Positions 1 to 12,662 of a DNA stretch of 64,000 nt are shown in pieces. The translations under genes and the position numbers were made by a program. The notes beneath the pieces were generated by a model. The model worked only from the letters and a program-made list of their open reading frames with translations, was not told the origin of the DNA and ran no database searches. Source of the stretch: Aporrectodea caliginosa (taxonomy: Eukaryota > Annelida > Clitellata > Crassiclitellata > Lumbricidae). Numbering within the stretch: the stretch's first letter is position 1; each line of letters opens with the position of its first letter. The DNA lies in contig JACEVL010000343.1 in NCBI GenBank assembly GCA_020284085.1, forward strand, positions 1-64,000, read 5' to 3'.

Positions 1-299
1 TTTCTGTAGTTTATCATAATAATTTATAGTGATCATTACTTTAAAATGTTGTTTTGAAAATTACAAGTTTTTAAAACTGGACAGTGATTCCATTTCAGAT
101 ATTTTAAGAGTTTGTTTTAGGTAAAATATAAAAGAATATTGCCTTCACTAATGTTTTTGTTCTGGGTTGGTCAACGTCCCTGCTATTTTTGTATATTGGA
201 GGAATAGTTTGCAGCTGAATGCTTTTCTAATGTCAAGTCAGACCATGGAAGAGATGTATGGCAGCTTATGCAAGATTTGAACAACCAACCATTGCAATA

Positions 300-773
300 T
301 TGAACCAAGTTTCCCAATGTGAGAATAGAAATTACGGTGAAACACATTCCAGAACATTAAAAACACGAGAAATGACCGTAGAAATTACAGTGAAATACAT
401 TCAAAGACATTTAAAATACGAGAAATGACTGCAGAAATTACGGTGAAATACATTCAAAAACATTTAAAATACGAGAAATGACCGCAGAAATGACGGTGAT
501 TTGCAATACATTCAAGAACATTTAAAATACGAGAATTGACCGTAGAAATTACGGTGAAATACATTCCAAACCATTAAAAATACGATGCATGACAGTAGAA
601 ATGCGGTGAAATACATTCAAAATAAGGTCATTTACCGTGAACTTTTACGGTCATATGAATGCTAATATTACGGTCCAACATAAATTACGGTCCCCCGTTA
701 TTTTACGGTTATTTCCTGTGTTCATTCCTGCCAGGCATTTGACCGTAATTTTACGGCAGGATTTCTAACAGTG
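300..773. repeat. CACTA-like transposon end with 53-bp tandem repeats
   Basis: About five imperfect copies of a 53-bp unit (aaatgacc starts at 370, 423 and 476), each containing ATTACGGTGAAATACATTC, run into a segment rich in TTACGG/CCGTAA (620-760). The block ends in AACAGTG at 767-773, which reads CACTGTT on the minus strand. Short subterminal repeats next to a CACTG terminus are typical of CACTA/EnSpm elements. No opposite end is visible, so this is a one-ended fragment or its partner lies outside the window. Confidence 0.5.
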
Positions 774-840
774 TAGCAAATTATAGTATCTAATTCTAAT
801 TCTAATCGATTAGTAATTTAACTAATCGTGCCCATCTCTG
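774..840. mobile_element. Possible hAT-like terminal fragment
   Basis: The segment ends in GTGCCCATCTCTG, which reads CAGAGATGGGCAC on the minus strand, a style of terminus common in hAT elements. It also carries an ATTAGT/ACTAAT inverted motif. No second end or target duplication was found. Confidence 0.3.
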
Positions 841-1590
841 CTCTAGCAGTAGTAATTATATTCACTGCATACACCAAGCGAACAAAGAATTCAGTATAAA
901 ATCTGTCGTTTGATAAATATATAGTATTAGTTCACACAACATTGCATTCGAATTAGTCGACCTACCTCAACTTCTTACTAAGTACTAACCCCAGGCCCAC
1001 GTACATGTAGGCCTATAGCCTACCTATACAGCAGCTATTGCGTTGATACGAGACTTGTGCTGTGTACGCGCAATTACAGTGTTGGGCTGTCGGAGATTAC
1101 GCTGGCTGGTCAGAGACTTTGCGATGCAGTGCCGAGTTAATTGCGTGCGCTCTATCACTTCTTCTTGGGGGTACAATAGATAAATGATAACTTCACTATA
1201 TCGTGAAGAGCAGAACATCAACTATAGGAAGCGGGATCGATTCCCGCTACTCCCTTAAGGGTGACTCGGCCTTCCATTCGCCAGATGGCGCTGCTAAAAT
1301 GAGTGGTAGGACAGATGGGCGCCTTGCATGGCTGTCATAAGGTTAAATTCGACTTCCTGCTAAACTTGTTAACATCTGTTACATCTGTTACTACTTTATA
1401 ACATGTAATCTTACTGCGGGTTGTCACTTGTCAGTTGGAATTAATAAAGACGAAGATTATTATTACTATAACATCATATCATTCAGAACTATATGCGCAA
1501 ACTCACTCATCTGTTTCCGCTTAATTGTCTTCCTCTGCAGCTTGACTTCTGGTTAGATTTATTAGATTTTGACTTAGCTTGTCGCATAGG
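841..1590. other. No gene recognised
   Basis: AT-rich unique-looking sequence. Open frames are under 70 codons and without recognisable motifs. Confidence 0.6.
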
Positions 1591-1745
1591 TGCATTTAAG
1601 TGGGGGTTACGGGTTCAAACCCCTGAAATAAACAATTACCGAAAAAAATTCAAAACTGACCCCGTACTCTGCGACCATCATGTCCAATGGAAGCCCCAAA
1701 TGGAAGCCCCAAATGGAAGCCCCAAATGGAAGCCCCAAATTGTTT
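1591..1745. repeat. Dispersed repeat related to 20,271-20,452
   Basis: Contains GGGGTTACGGGTTCAAACCC followed by CTGAAAT and later copies of AATGGAAGCCCCAAA in tandem (1,686-1,740). The same GGTT(A)CCGGTTCAAACCCC...GAAAT and AATGGAAAACCCC blocks occur in a MITE-like unit at 20.3-20.45 kb. Probably a degraded DNA-transposon fragment. The GGTTCAAACC string resembles a tRNA B box but no cloverleaf can be drawn. Confidence 0.4.
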
Positions 1746-1774
1746 CGTACTTATACGCCCTTGACTTCTCTAAT

Positions 1775-2775
1775 GGATTATGAATGACAATGAATGGATT
1801 ATGAATGACAATGAATGGATTATGAATGACAATGAATGGATTATGATTGACAATGAATGGATTATGAATGACAATGAATGGATTATGATTGACAATGAAT
1901 GGATTATGAATGACAATGAATGGATTATGATTGACAATGAATGGATTATGATTGACAATGAATGGATTATGAATGACAACGAATGGATTATGATTGACAA
2001 TGAATGGATTATGATTGACAATGAATGGATTATGATTGACAATGAATGGATTATGATTGACAATGAATGGATTATGAATGACAACGAATGGATTATGATT
2101 GACAATGAATGGATTATGATTGACAATGAATGGATTATGATTGACAATGAATGGATTATGAATGACAATGAATGGATTATGAATGACAACGAATGGATTA
2201 TGATTGACAATGAATGGATTATGATTGACAATGAATGGATTATGATTGACAATGAAAGGATTATGAATGACAATGAATGGATTATGATTGACAATGAATG
2301 GATTATGAATGACAATGAATGGATTATGATTGACAATGAATGGATTATGATTGACAATGAATGGATTATGAATGACAACGAATGGATTATGATTGACAAT
2401 GAATGGATTATGATTGACAATGAATGGATTATGATTGACAATGAATGGATTATGATTGACAATGAATGGATTATGAATGACAACGAATGGATTATGATTG
2501 ACAATGAATGGATTATGATTGACAATGAAAGGATTATGAATGATTGAATGGCTTATGAACGACAATGAATGGATTATGATTGACAATGAATGGATTATGA
2601 ATGACATTGAATGGATTATGAATGATTGAATGGATTATGAATGACATATGAATGGATTATGAATGACAATGAATGGATTATGAATGACATTGAATGGATT
2701 ATGAATGACATTGAATGGATTATGAATGACATTGAATGGGTTATTGACATGAATGATTATACTGCATTGAATGGG
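1775..2775. repeat. 21-bp minisatellite, about 1 kb
   Basis: Nearly perfect tandem array with core ATGGATTATGAATGACA. The unit alternates between two versions, GAATGAC and GATTGAC, with a rarer AACGAATGG variant. The 3' edge (2,540-2,775) degrades. Because 21 is a multiple of three the array stays open in several frames on both strands; the resulting open frames are artefacts. Confidence 0.95.
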
Positions 2776-4070
2776 TTATGAATACCATTTCACATTAAAT
2801 GACCATCAATTGATGCCTATGATATACATATATATATATATACATGTATATATATATTATATAGTCGCGCTATAGAAATCGTTAGATTAGATGATTTAAG
2901 TGAAAAGGTTAGATGCTTTACCTAAAACAGAATTTTTAAGTTCTGCTTTACTAAGATGGTGATGACGCAAATCCTAAATCTCATCCTCATGAATACTTTA
3001 AGCTTTAAACATCGTGACGACATGGCTACAGATAAACGATTGATTGATTGATTGATTGCTTGATTGATTGATTGATTGAATTGATTGATCAGACTCGTTC
3101 AAGTTCGCAGAATTCTTAATTCGCTGTTTGCAGAGAGCAGGCGGCTGACTCCATGACAGATAAATAGGCCTATAATCATTACAATGGAGGTTTTGTTTAC
3201 ACTTCGTTGCAATGCAGCATTGCCAAGAAGGCAAGCGTTTATTTCATTACACAGAAGCCAGTATATAATATGCACACGGCTTTGGATGTAATGTATATAT
3301 GTATAATACATGTGTGAATACATTATAATAATACACTATAGGGTTAAATCTGTATATTTATTTTTGTAGCGCATTTACATTAGGGATATAGGCCTACAGG
3401 CACATGCGTGCAGAACGGTGCAGATGTTGGTATATATATATATGGCTGCGAATATAGGATGCACCAATACGAGACATGGTTCAAAAATGAAGAGGTTAAA
3501 TGGTTTAGCGAATCGGTATAATTATATGCAAAGCTGCATGCATGCATGTTAAGTGTTCGGCATGTTTATTTAATGGTTTTTATAGGAAGGCGCAGTTATC
3601 AGTGGCATCTCCCTTTTCCCTTTATTATCCCTTTGCTTGCATCAAATACTAGGAATTTAATTTTAATTAAATTTAATTTATGTTTTGCTGCGAATATAGG
3701 GAAAGAGGAAACATAAACAAAAGATCTCTCGTTTATTCGACATATGCATAATCGCGAGGAATATGGTCTTAGTTCCCTATGCGTGCAGTAACCGCGTGCA
3801 TATAGGCCTACATGCACAATTTATAAAAGATAATAATTTACGGGCATTTATCACAGTTATAATATGCATTATGCACAAATCAAATAAATTCAATTATGTA
3901 TGACTTCGAGGTTCAACTATAATCTGTCATTCGCATAAAAAAATGTATAGCCTAAATATACATACACATGCATATATGCATACATGAATATATATATGCA
4001 CACTATAATTATAGGATAGTGCAGAAGTGAATATCGTAAAATTAAGTTTGAGAACATTATAATGGCGCTA
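2776..4070. other. Gene-free AT-rich region with short microsatellites
   Basis: Includes a TA-rich run near 2,825-2,860 and a (TTGA)n run at about 3,039-3,090. No coding region, RNA gene or transposon end was recognised. Confidence 0.6.
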
Positions 4071-4082
4071 TAGAAGTGATAC

Positions 4083-4190
4083 ATGAATATACATAAATAG
4101 TTTAATATTAATGAATATACATAAATAGCTTAATATTAATGAATATACATAAATAATTTAATATTAATGAATATACATAAGTAGTTTGCC
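4083..4190. repeat. 28-bp tandem repeat, about four copies
   Basis: Copies of ACATAAATAGTTTAATATTA plus 8 bp recur every 28 bp (starts at 4,091 and 4,119, and onward). The run abuts the 12-bp repeat that follows. Confidence 0.85.
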
Positions 4191-4303
4191 ACTCACATTA
4201 CATGTCACATTATACATTCAATTCAATTCAATTCATTTTTACATGTCACATTACATGTCACATTACATGTCACATTACATGTCACATTACATGTCACATT
4301 AGC
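4191..4303. repeat. 12-bp tandem repeat ACATGTCACATT
   Basis: Several perfect copies of ACATGTCACATT, preceded by a short ATTCA run. Confidence 0.9.
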
Positions 4304-4623
4304 CTACATGGCAATTTCCCTTGGTATTAGCGACGTATGTGTTTCATCATTCGACATAATAGACTATAATTGCGCACCACAACTTTCATTACATGCAAAT
4401 TTGAATCTATGTATACAACGGTTTAAAAACAATTCTTATCGCGTAGTGCGATAGCAGCGCCACCTATTGAAATTAAACGAGTCAGCATCCGCGGGAAGCA
4501 TGTTGGACATGCATCGCGGCAATATAGTGCGATAGCAGCGTTCATATATAGCGTAAACGAATATGTAGGATTTTAGCAGAGCCACCTATGGAAAGGAAAT
4601 TAGTCTAAAAAGCGCTACATAGT

Positions 4624-4843
4624 AAGTTGACTTCACTACTTTTTCTATTATAATATTAATATAGAGCGTTGTCACTATCGTAGCATGGTCAGCACGAATC
4701 GTGCATGGACAGTAGGGTGTCCCAGAAAAAACTAAGTTGACTTCACTACTTTTTCTATTATAATATTAATATAGAGCGTTGTCACTATCGTAGCATGGTC
4801 AGCACGAATCGTGCATGGACAGTAGGGTGTCCCAGAAAAAACT
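4624..4843. repeat. Perfect 110-bp tandem duplication
   Basis: 4,624-4,733 and 4,734-4,843 are identical by eye over 110 bp, from AAGTTGACTTCACTAC to CCCAGAAAAAACT. Identity this high implies a recent duplication or an assembly doubling. Confidence 0.95.
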
Positions 4844-5139
4844 TTTTGTCGAAAGTCTTGGGTCTCACCAGCCAAAAAGTTTCCTTGGTAGATGACAATG
4901 TTTGTGGAAAATTTTCAGTTTTTTCGGATGCTATTTAGGGGTCCCCCAAAGGGTCCTAACTTCAGTCTTCATTTTTAGCGCGTATAATGCTCGTTATTTG
5001 CACGTATTTCAATCTAGAATATTGCAAAACTGTTAGGAGTGTCCAGAAAAACGATACATCGCAGAAACTAACCATTCCTTATTTTCTCCCCATTATTCTA
5101 TTCGTATATTGTCAAGAAATATTTTTTACAGAATTTTAA

Positions 5140-6357
5140 TATTCATTCATTCATTCATTCATTACTTGAATTTGTATAGCGCCTCTTCAAGGGAACTACT
5201 CAGAGGCGCTCCCAACCCAAGCGCGGCCAAATAGGATCGTTTTAAGTTGAGAGAGGAAAGACTGAGAAGGGGTTCTAGGAAGGGAGCGGAGTGTCAGAGG
5301 TAGGCCATTCCAGGTCGAGGGGCCAATCACAGAGAAGGCACGGCTCTGCCTGGTGGAGGTATACGAGCAAAAGGGACAGAGAGAAGACCCTGTTCAGCTG
5401 AACGGAGGGAGCGCGAGCCTCGAGCACTAAGGGTGGGGCTACAAAGCTCAATAAGGTAGGCAGGAGCAAGACCCAGCAGGCAGCGCCAAACTAGGGCAGC
5501 TACCCTATATTCGATACGCTGCCTAAGCGGGAGCCAGTGAAGAATGTCGCGCATGTAGCTGGAGATGTGGTCGAATTTAGGTATGCGGCCAATAAGGCGA
5601 GCTGCAGAGCGTAAGACGCGAACGAGACAGCTTAGTCGGGCAGCCGGGAGGCCAACATAGAGAGAGCAGCAGAAGTCAAGTCTGATAGTGACAAAAGAAT
5701 GGACAAGGGTAGCAGTAGCCGTAGGACTTAGCGAGCGAGCGATAGTGCGTAGTTGGCGCAGTTGGTAGTAACAAGCACGGCTGAGAGAGTGAAGGTGAGG
5801 AGCAAAGGTGAGCTCCTGATCCAGAGTAACGCCAAGGTCACGGACCACAGAGGAGAAGGCAAAATGAGGAAAGGCGGTAGCAAGGGCAGCCATATCTAGC
5901 TTAGCCAGCTGCTGGCGAGTGCCCAGCCAAATGAATTGAGTTTTTGAGGAGTTGAGGCGGAGACGGTTGGACGACATCCAGGCCCCCAAGGCCGCCATGG
6001 CCAAGCTCATATTGCGGACGGTACCAACGGCGTCAGAGGCGAGGCAATGTTGGTAGGCCTGAACGTCATCTGCGTACAGCTGGGCCAGCATAGCGTGGGA
6101 GGCGAGGAGAGAGGCGAGGTCAGAGGTATAGATTATGAAGAGAAGGGGACCCAAAACGGAGCCCTGAGGGAGACCATAGGGGGCGGGGGCCCATTGGGAC
6201 CTAGAGGACCCATGGACCACACGAAAGGAGCGCTCACTAAGAAAAGATCTTAGCCAGAGGAGCATGGTACCATGCAGAGAGGCCAAAGGATAAATGTAAC
6301 CGTTCTAGCAAGATATCATGGTCCACAGTGTCAAACGCTGCACTGACATCAAAGATA
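5140..6357 (-). mobile_element. 5'-truncated L2/CR1-like LINE with partial RT ORF
   Basis: Antisense non-LTR retrotransposon fragment. On the minus strand an AFDTVDHDILL reverse-transcriptase motif lies near 6,340. After a frame break, a 319-codon ORF (6,286-5,327) carries PYGLPQGSVLGPLLF, the catalytic YADD, the SSNRLRLNSSKT region and the CR1/L2-type C-terminal ARLIGRIPKFDHI block. The 3' end at 5,140-5,161 is a TGAA-type tandem tail (ATTC on the plus strand), preceded by a GCGCTCC...GCGCTATA-like 3' UTR also seen at several other loci here. Endonuclease and 5' RT are absent. It is a dead copy, because the ORF is frameshifted near its start and lacks the 5' half. Confidence 0.85.
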
Positions 6358-7084
6358 TGTTATCCTGAGGTCCCTCAAAGCCCCCCAACATACCTTACTT
6401 AAACTTCCAGAACTCAAGGCGCCCATGCTTGGGTCTTGGAAGTTGGAATGTCGGTCCATTGTTGATTTACTCTTCTTATCACAAAAAATTAAAGAAGAGT
6501 CCGACTTGGATGAACTCTTTATGGTTTTGTTTGTCTCGACGAGAGCTACATCCAGGTAAAATATAGAATTAAATTCAGGGTCATTCAAAGTCATTTCAAG
6601 GTCATAAAAACGAAATCTATCAAAAAACAAAGAAAAACGATCAGATCTCGGCCAATAATTGCTGAAATTGGTTAATTCTTTCTTGCGTTTCTCGTCATGA
6701 TAAGGGCTACCTGTGATAAGAAACAAGGATACAAAATGTAAGACGATAGTTATTTTTAAAGACAAAAGGTCAAGTTCAGAGAAAAAGAGGAAATTGCCTT
6801 AACTCGGTAAAATGTTGCTCTGTTTAAGTTATTCTATTGCCTGTTTGCTCAGACCGATCAGGGCTACATTCCAGAAGACAGAGTACTAAAAGCCTAACAC
6901 AATCCAAGGTCATTTCAAGGTAAAAACGTCAAAATCAAGGAAATATGACCGTATATATATATAGATCAGCCAAATGTTGTTTCGTTATGGGCATTTTACC
7001 TTGATTTTTAAGTTTTGACTTTTAAATTAACTTGGATTCTGTTAGTCTTTCAGAAGACAGAGTACTAAAAGACTTGCACAATCC
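6358..7084. repeat. Unidentified dispersed repeat, first copy
   Basis: The block 6,430-6,625 recurs in direct orientation at about 7,350-7,540; both contain ATCACAAAAAATTAA, AGAGTCCGA and TTTGTCTCGACGAGA. A second shared phrase, AGAAGACAGAGTACTAAAAG, occurs near 6,872 and 7,051. No coding potential was recognised. Confidence 0.6.
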
Positions 7085-7312
7085 ATCTTTTTGCTTCGGA
7101 CGGGTTCACTGCATCCAAGGCTCCAAGCACTGCAGAACGAATCCCGTAAAGGTGCGAGACAGGCGCTCGATGATTATGCCGTGGTCTATGGTGTCAAAAG
7201 CGGCTGACAGATCGAGGAGACCAAGCAGCGCATGATCATCCCTGTCAGCCGCCTCAAACAAGTCTGTGTAGACCTTTAGAAGCGCTGTCTCAGTTGAATG
7301 CATGGACCCCTT
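7085..7312 (-). mobile_element. LINE reverse-transcriptase fragment
   Basis: The minus-strand frame 7,303-7,106 encodes LLGLLDLSAAFDTIDHGII, the conserved RT block with the first catalytic Asp. The same block is also present near 6,340, so this is a separate L2/CR1-like copy and not the missing 5' part of the neighbouring LINE. Confidence 0.75.
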
Positions 7313-7856
7313 AATTTACCATGCAGGACAGTATAGGCACTCAACCTCGGGACTTGGAACTTGTGTCCACTCTTAATTTACTCTTTTTATCACAAAAAAT
7401 TAACGAAGAGTCCGATTTGGATTAACTTTTCTGTTCTGTTTGTCTCGACGAGATCTACATCTGGGAAAATATTGATATTAAATTCTAGGTAATTCAAGGT
7501 CATTTCGAGGTCAGAAAAAATTAAATCTACAGCAATTATCAGAGAAAAATGGCCATATATATATATATTACGGTTGCTAACGATTTTTTCAATTCAATTC
7601 AATTTCAATTCAAGACTTTTTATTGACACCAAGTACCAAATTCTTCACAAAACAAATCTAGCAGTACATAATCACTTCAGTCCGATTATCAATTATATAT
7701 GCAGCAAATTTGTCTACTATAAGACAATCGGTTTCCTAGTGTCAAAGGGTTCAACAAGTTTTTTAATATTTAACTATTTAAGAACTAGATGTTTGCCCGT
7801 CCTAAGACGGTTAGAAACAATTTGAAAATGTTAAGAGAGACGTCATCTCGTGATAT
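7313..7856. repeat. Second copy of dispersed repeat plus TTCAA tail
   Basis: 7,350-7,540 matches 6,430-6,625. A TATATA run (7,556-7,568) and an AATTCAATTCAA microsatellite (7,590-7,612) follow. No gene recognised. Confidence 0.5.
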
Positions 7857-7869
7857 GTGATTGACGCCA

Positions 7870-8190
7870 CTCCTCTCCCTCTCCCCTGCCTCTCCCTCCC
7901 TCCCTCCGTCCTTCCCTCCCTCCATCCCAACCTACCTCCAACCCTGCCTCCATCCATGCCTCCCTCCGTCCATCAATCTCTACATCCGACCCGCCGTCCT
8001 TCTTTCCCATCCCTCTCTCCCATCCCTCCCTTCCTCCCTCTCTTTCTCCGTCCCTCCCTCCGTCCCTGCCTTCCTCTAACCGTCCGTCCCTTCCTACCCC
8101 TCCATCCCTATCTAACCGTCCATCCCTTCCCCTGTCCCTTCATCCTTCCTCCGTTCCTCCCTCCATCCCTCCATGCCTCCAAGCCTCCGT
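7870..8190. repeat. Pyrimidine-rich CCCT/CCTT minisatellite
   Basis: Degenerate run of TCCCTCCCTCC and CCATCC. Open frames across it encode only Pro/Ser/Leu-rich low-complexity peptides and are not genes. Confidence 0.8.
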
Positions 8191-8230
8191 CCAACGGTCG
8201 TGTCCTATAGTTATCACTTGCACTGTCAAA

Positions 8231-8535
8231 CAGTGTTTAATCTACTCCCTTGCTCTCGGGGGGAATCGAGGGTTCGAGGGGTGTCCAACGAGTGTTTTTC
8301 AAGAATTTCTCGAGGGTGGGTGGGGGGGTATAGTAACGAGAGTTTTTCAGCAAAAATTTCCCCTCCTCGATCCACCCTGACCGCGTGGGAGGGGGGCACG
8401 GTAAATCCTGGGGAGGGGAATTATCCCTAAATTTCACACTTTCTGTACAAAATTACATCTCTTTCATTTTTTTGGGGGGGGAACTCGATCCTGGGGGAAC
8501 TCCCCCCACCCGAGAGACGTCTAGATTAAACACTG
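8231..8535. mobile_element. 305-bp MITE, CAGTGTTTAATCTA termini, 9-bp TSD
   Basis: Terminal inverted repeats CAGTGTTTAATCTA (8,231-8,244) and TAGATTAAACACTG (8,522-8,535) are perfect over 14 bp. The flanking direct repeat ACTGTCAAA (8,222-8,230 and 8,536-8,544) is an intact 9-bp target-site duplication. The interior is GC-rich and non-coding. CAGTG termini suggest hAT, which normally makes 8-bp duplications; 9 bp would fit Mutator-like elements. Superfamily left open. Confidence 0.85.
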
Positions 8536-8544
8536 ACTGTCAAA

Positions 8545-9290
8545 GAACTTTGTCACAAAATCTACTCTCTTTGATTATTCGTTGGCAATTCGTTTTACAG
8601 TATAAATTACGTTAATAAAAAGGCAGGCCGACATCACCCACCTGTAATGTGTCAATGACGACAATACACTCACTGTTTACATCGAATGTTACTGACATAC
8701 ATACACCAACGGCCTAAAAATCGCAAGAGAAATGAGCAAGAAATTCCTTTTAGGAGGATTTCATAATGAGGAACAAACGAAACAGCTTATTTGGCAGACA
8801 AAGTGGGCACATTGACTTTGTCGCATGCATTGACTATTAATCAAATTATTGATACGAAAAATTATTCCAGTTAATGTAAACATATAAATTGTTACCAATG
8901 CTTTTGTAGCCCACTTACTTGTTTTAATTGCGGTGATAGAGATAGTATCATTCTAAATGCATCTGTTTTATTTTTGTGTGGGATTAACAATAGTAAAATG
9001 TTGTCGTTAAAAATATCGGATAAAAAACGGAAAACAGTATTTAAACTGTATTAATGCTGTATAATTATTTATGCAAATGTGTATGTAAATATGCTCATAT
9101 AAAAACGGCATCTATATAATAGTTTGCTGTATCGGTGCAATATGTGAACGGGTGTATGTATTATGCATATGTATGTGCATATGTATACATACGCATGTAT
9201 ACATGCCTATATAATACATGCAAAAGCCTACATAATTATAATGCATCAATGTAGAATCAATACATCATGATGCATCATTACATGGCCTAT
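8545..9290. other. No gene recognised
   Basis: AT-rich sequence with short ATGTAT-type runs. Nothing coding or structured was seen. Confidence 0.6.
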
Positions 9291-9295
9291 ACATT

Positions 9296-9350
9296 CTTCC
9301 ACATATTCAAGCATATATGCATAATATATGCTTGAATATGCATGTGGAAG
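9296..9350. repeat. Short inverted repeat (hairpin)
   Basis: 16-bp perfect arms 9,303-9,318 and 9,324-9,339 around a 5-nt loop. A 7-bp extension (CTTCCAC/GTGGAAG) is offset by a 4-nt bulge. No function can be assigned from sequence alone. Confidence 0.7.
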
Positions 9351-9594
9351 GACGTATATAATTGTTGTATATGTATATATATATATTTGTATATATATAA
9401 CAGTTAGGCATAATATATGAACGATTTTTGTAATTCAGAATGGGTTAGATCACTTTGCCTTATCTAACAAAAATATTTATTAATGTTCCCAACCGAAATA
9501 CGCGTGTTAAAAGTTGCTACATTACAATACTTTTCCAATGACTAAACGATATAATGGACCCCTATAATTCCCACCCAAACGTTTTCAATGCACT

Positions 9595-9925
9595 CGTTTT
9601 AAAACCCAGTTTTCTATATAGCTGGATGTTGGAAACCTCTCCCTGCACTCTACGAGGAAAGGGTTGCTCCCAGTCCCGTTCGCCCGCACCACTATCATGA
9701 AAAGCGGCACTTTTTCGGTGGTGGGCCCGGTGCACATGTTGTGGAATGATCTTCATCTCGAGCATGCGCCTGCTTCTTATATAGGTCGCTGTCTCATACA
9801 TTCTATATACAATCACTTGAAAACTGTTCTTTGTGACCTGTTCTGGAGTCGAGAGCACCTCTGAGTAGTTGTCTTGAAGAGATGCTATATAAATCCCTGA
9901 ATGAATTAATGACTGAATGAAGTAT
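9595..9925 (+). mobile_element. L2/CR1-like LINE 3' end
   Basis: Plus-strand remnant of the C-terminal RT-ORF end (VPFART motif near 9,670) followed by the shared 3' UTR (GCACCTCTGAGTAG...TGCTATATAAAT) and a GAATGAATT tail. Frames are broken. Confidence 0.75.
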
Positions 9926-10770
9926 ATCCTCTAGACTGAACGAAGTTGGCATTGGCATTGTGACTGTTAAAATTGCTGTTCAGTCTTCTCCCGTTTGTAG
10001 AACTTCAATTTTCGATTTAAGAGTGCACTGCATGTAATTATAATATGGCAAATAACTTGGCTTGGTTCTACAACCTTGTTTGAAAAGCTTTACAGGCTCA
10101 AAATATAAAAAATATGGTTAAATTTGCTGACTGTGCATAAATATTTGAAGTCTTTGACAATATATGTCTTACATATCTACGTTAGTTGGCCTAGGATATA
10201 GCTAATAATCTAAGCCTGTATCTCAATTATTAAATTAAATATTCAGCATATTGTCAGCTACCATATAGGCTATGTGAAGTTGTAGCCTATATAGCATGCT
10301 TGTTTGAGTCAGAAAATACTTTCCCCATTTCTCTACATGTATACGAATACCTGAAAGTTTGCCCAACATTTTATGTTGGAAGCATTCAGGTGTTAGTGAA
10401 ACTAAGAAATTCAGACCTTGTTGAATTGTAACACAAACTATTAGCTACAAATGCAAAAAACTCCACGTTCTTGGGCCTTTGCCGATTCACCCAGACCCCA
10501 AACAAGGGCCCTGCCGTTGCACTCTGATGTAGACCCAGATCCACAACTTGCCCCCAATGTCGAAGCTACAACTGCTACACGCCTGTCCCTGATAGTCTAT
10601 TTATAGAATCAGTTTTTGCTTGCCATGGTACAGAAATATTCCGCTAGAATTGAAAAATGCATTAAACTAAATGCGATCATCGAAGCATTTGCAGCAAGCC
10701 CTGCAGGGGGTAATTTTCAAGGGGTAAGAAGGATACTCATACCCCCACGTCATTGTTACTATTATTATTA
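9926..10770. other. No gene recognised
   Basis: No coding region, RNA gene or clear transposon end was visible in this stretch. Confidence 0.55.
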
Positions 10771-11182
<412 letters not shown>

Positions 11183-12514
11183 GCATGGCGCATAAACGGC
11201 GCCATTGTAATTATTTAACAGTTACGAAAGAAACACAAAGCGAAAGTTGGTACCCCAGTTTCTGGACAAAAGTTGCGCCTCTGGAATCAGGCTCCTATAG
11301 GTATACCATATATAGGCTATATCATCTACATGCATTATATACAGATGCATATGCAAATAAACGTGCGCGGATGCTTTTCTCCAAGTGTAATTAGACTTCA
11401 AAATTAATTACGATTCTTATTATACGTAACTATTAATAATATTAGACAATAAATATGGCTGCATATATCAGTGACGCTATATGGGCTATAATAATGCGTG
11501 TATGCAATGCATGCCTGCACGTGTTGATTGCCTGCAAATGTATCCTTCACAAAAACACATCATCATCGATCATCATATCTAAAAACGGTTAAACTGCATG
11601 CATATTCGACTCTATTTGCTTCCAATACGGTGTGTATAAAATAATGTGCTAAGAACTCCATTTTTAACACGTTTCTCAGTTAATTTTCACAATTTATGCA
11701 ACACATAATAGTCCTACACATTGAAAGACGTGTTTCATAACGTTTTCAATATTTATGAAAATAATTATTTTATTTTGAACAAGAATGTAATTATTTATTA
11801 TATTGCATGCATGCAGATTTGCACAGATCCATAGATGGCTATATATGCATAGGCTATAATTATTCATGATTGTCTTAGCTAAACTTTGATGTTTATTCAC
11901 CTGTGCACATGTGTACTCTCATGCATATATTCATTTAATTAAGTCTATACATGCATAAGATATAGATAAATGCACATATTTATGTTTATATGTAGATGCA
12001 CGTAAATATAGGCAGACGAAACGGGAATGATCATGGGTATATGCGTATAAATAAACCTGTAGACCCTACATAAACGGGAGAGTATACTGTATACAAGGCA
12101 TTGCATAATGAGGAAGCTGATCTAGGCCTTTGCAAATTTCAATCCAATTTCTTTTAAAGCCTCAGTAATTTAGCAGAGTTTCAAAGATTTCCATTTCTTC
12201 TGAGAAAGATTTCACGTTTCAGTTTCTAAAAACTGCTGAACGAGAGAAATTTACGATGAACTTTAGGGATTATGTTGCATAGTATAGGTGTTACATTTTA
12301 AATTCTCATTATATGCTTTATATATGTAGGTCCAATAAGTTTCCATGTTTTTATTTGCGTATATGTAGGCCTACATATACATATCTGCGCTCGTATAGGG
12401 TCTATATGCTATATGCGCGCTTTTATGCGTATACGGATTCGAACATATAAATATGTATATGTATATGTACGTGTGTATATATGCACGTGTTTATGTGTCA
12501 TGTATAAGTATTAT
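11183..12514. other. No gene recognised
   Basis: AT-rich sequence with scattered TGCATG/ATATGC motifs. No ORF with family features. Confidence 0.6.
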
Positions 12515-12626
12515 GATTGTCTGCATGTATGCATGAATGTATGCGTGTAGCCTATGTGTGGATGTATGCATGTATGTATATGAATGTATACATGTGACAT
12601 GTGTATACTGCATGTATGCATGTATG

Positions 12627-12662
<36 letters not shown>

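Noticed and set aside
1606..1630. tRNA B-box-like GGTTCAAACC (also near 20,298)
   Set aside because: No A box, acceptor stem or cloverleaf can be drawn; the motif belongs to a dispersed DNA-transposon-like repeat.
1678..2607. 309-, 255- and 251-codon repetitive ORFs
   Set aside because: Products of the 21-bp minisatellite, open on both strands at once.
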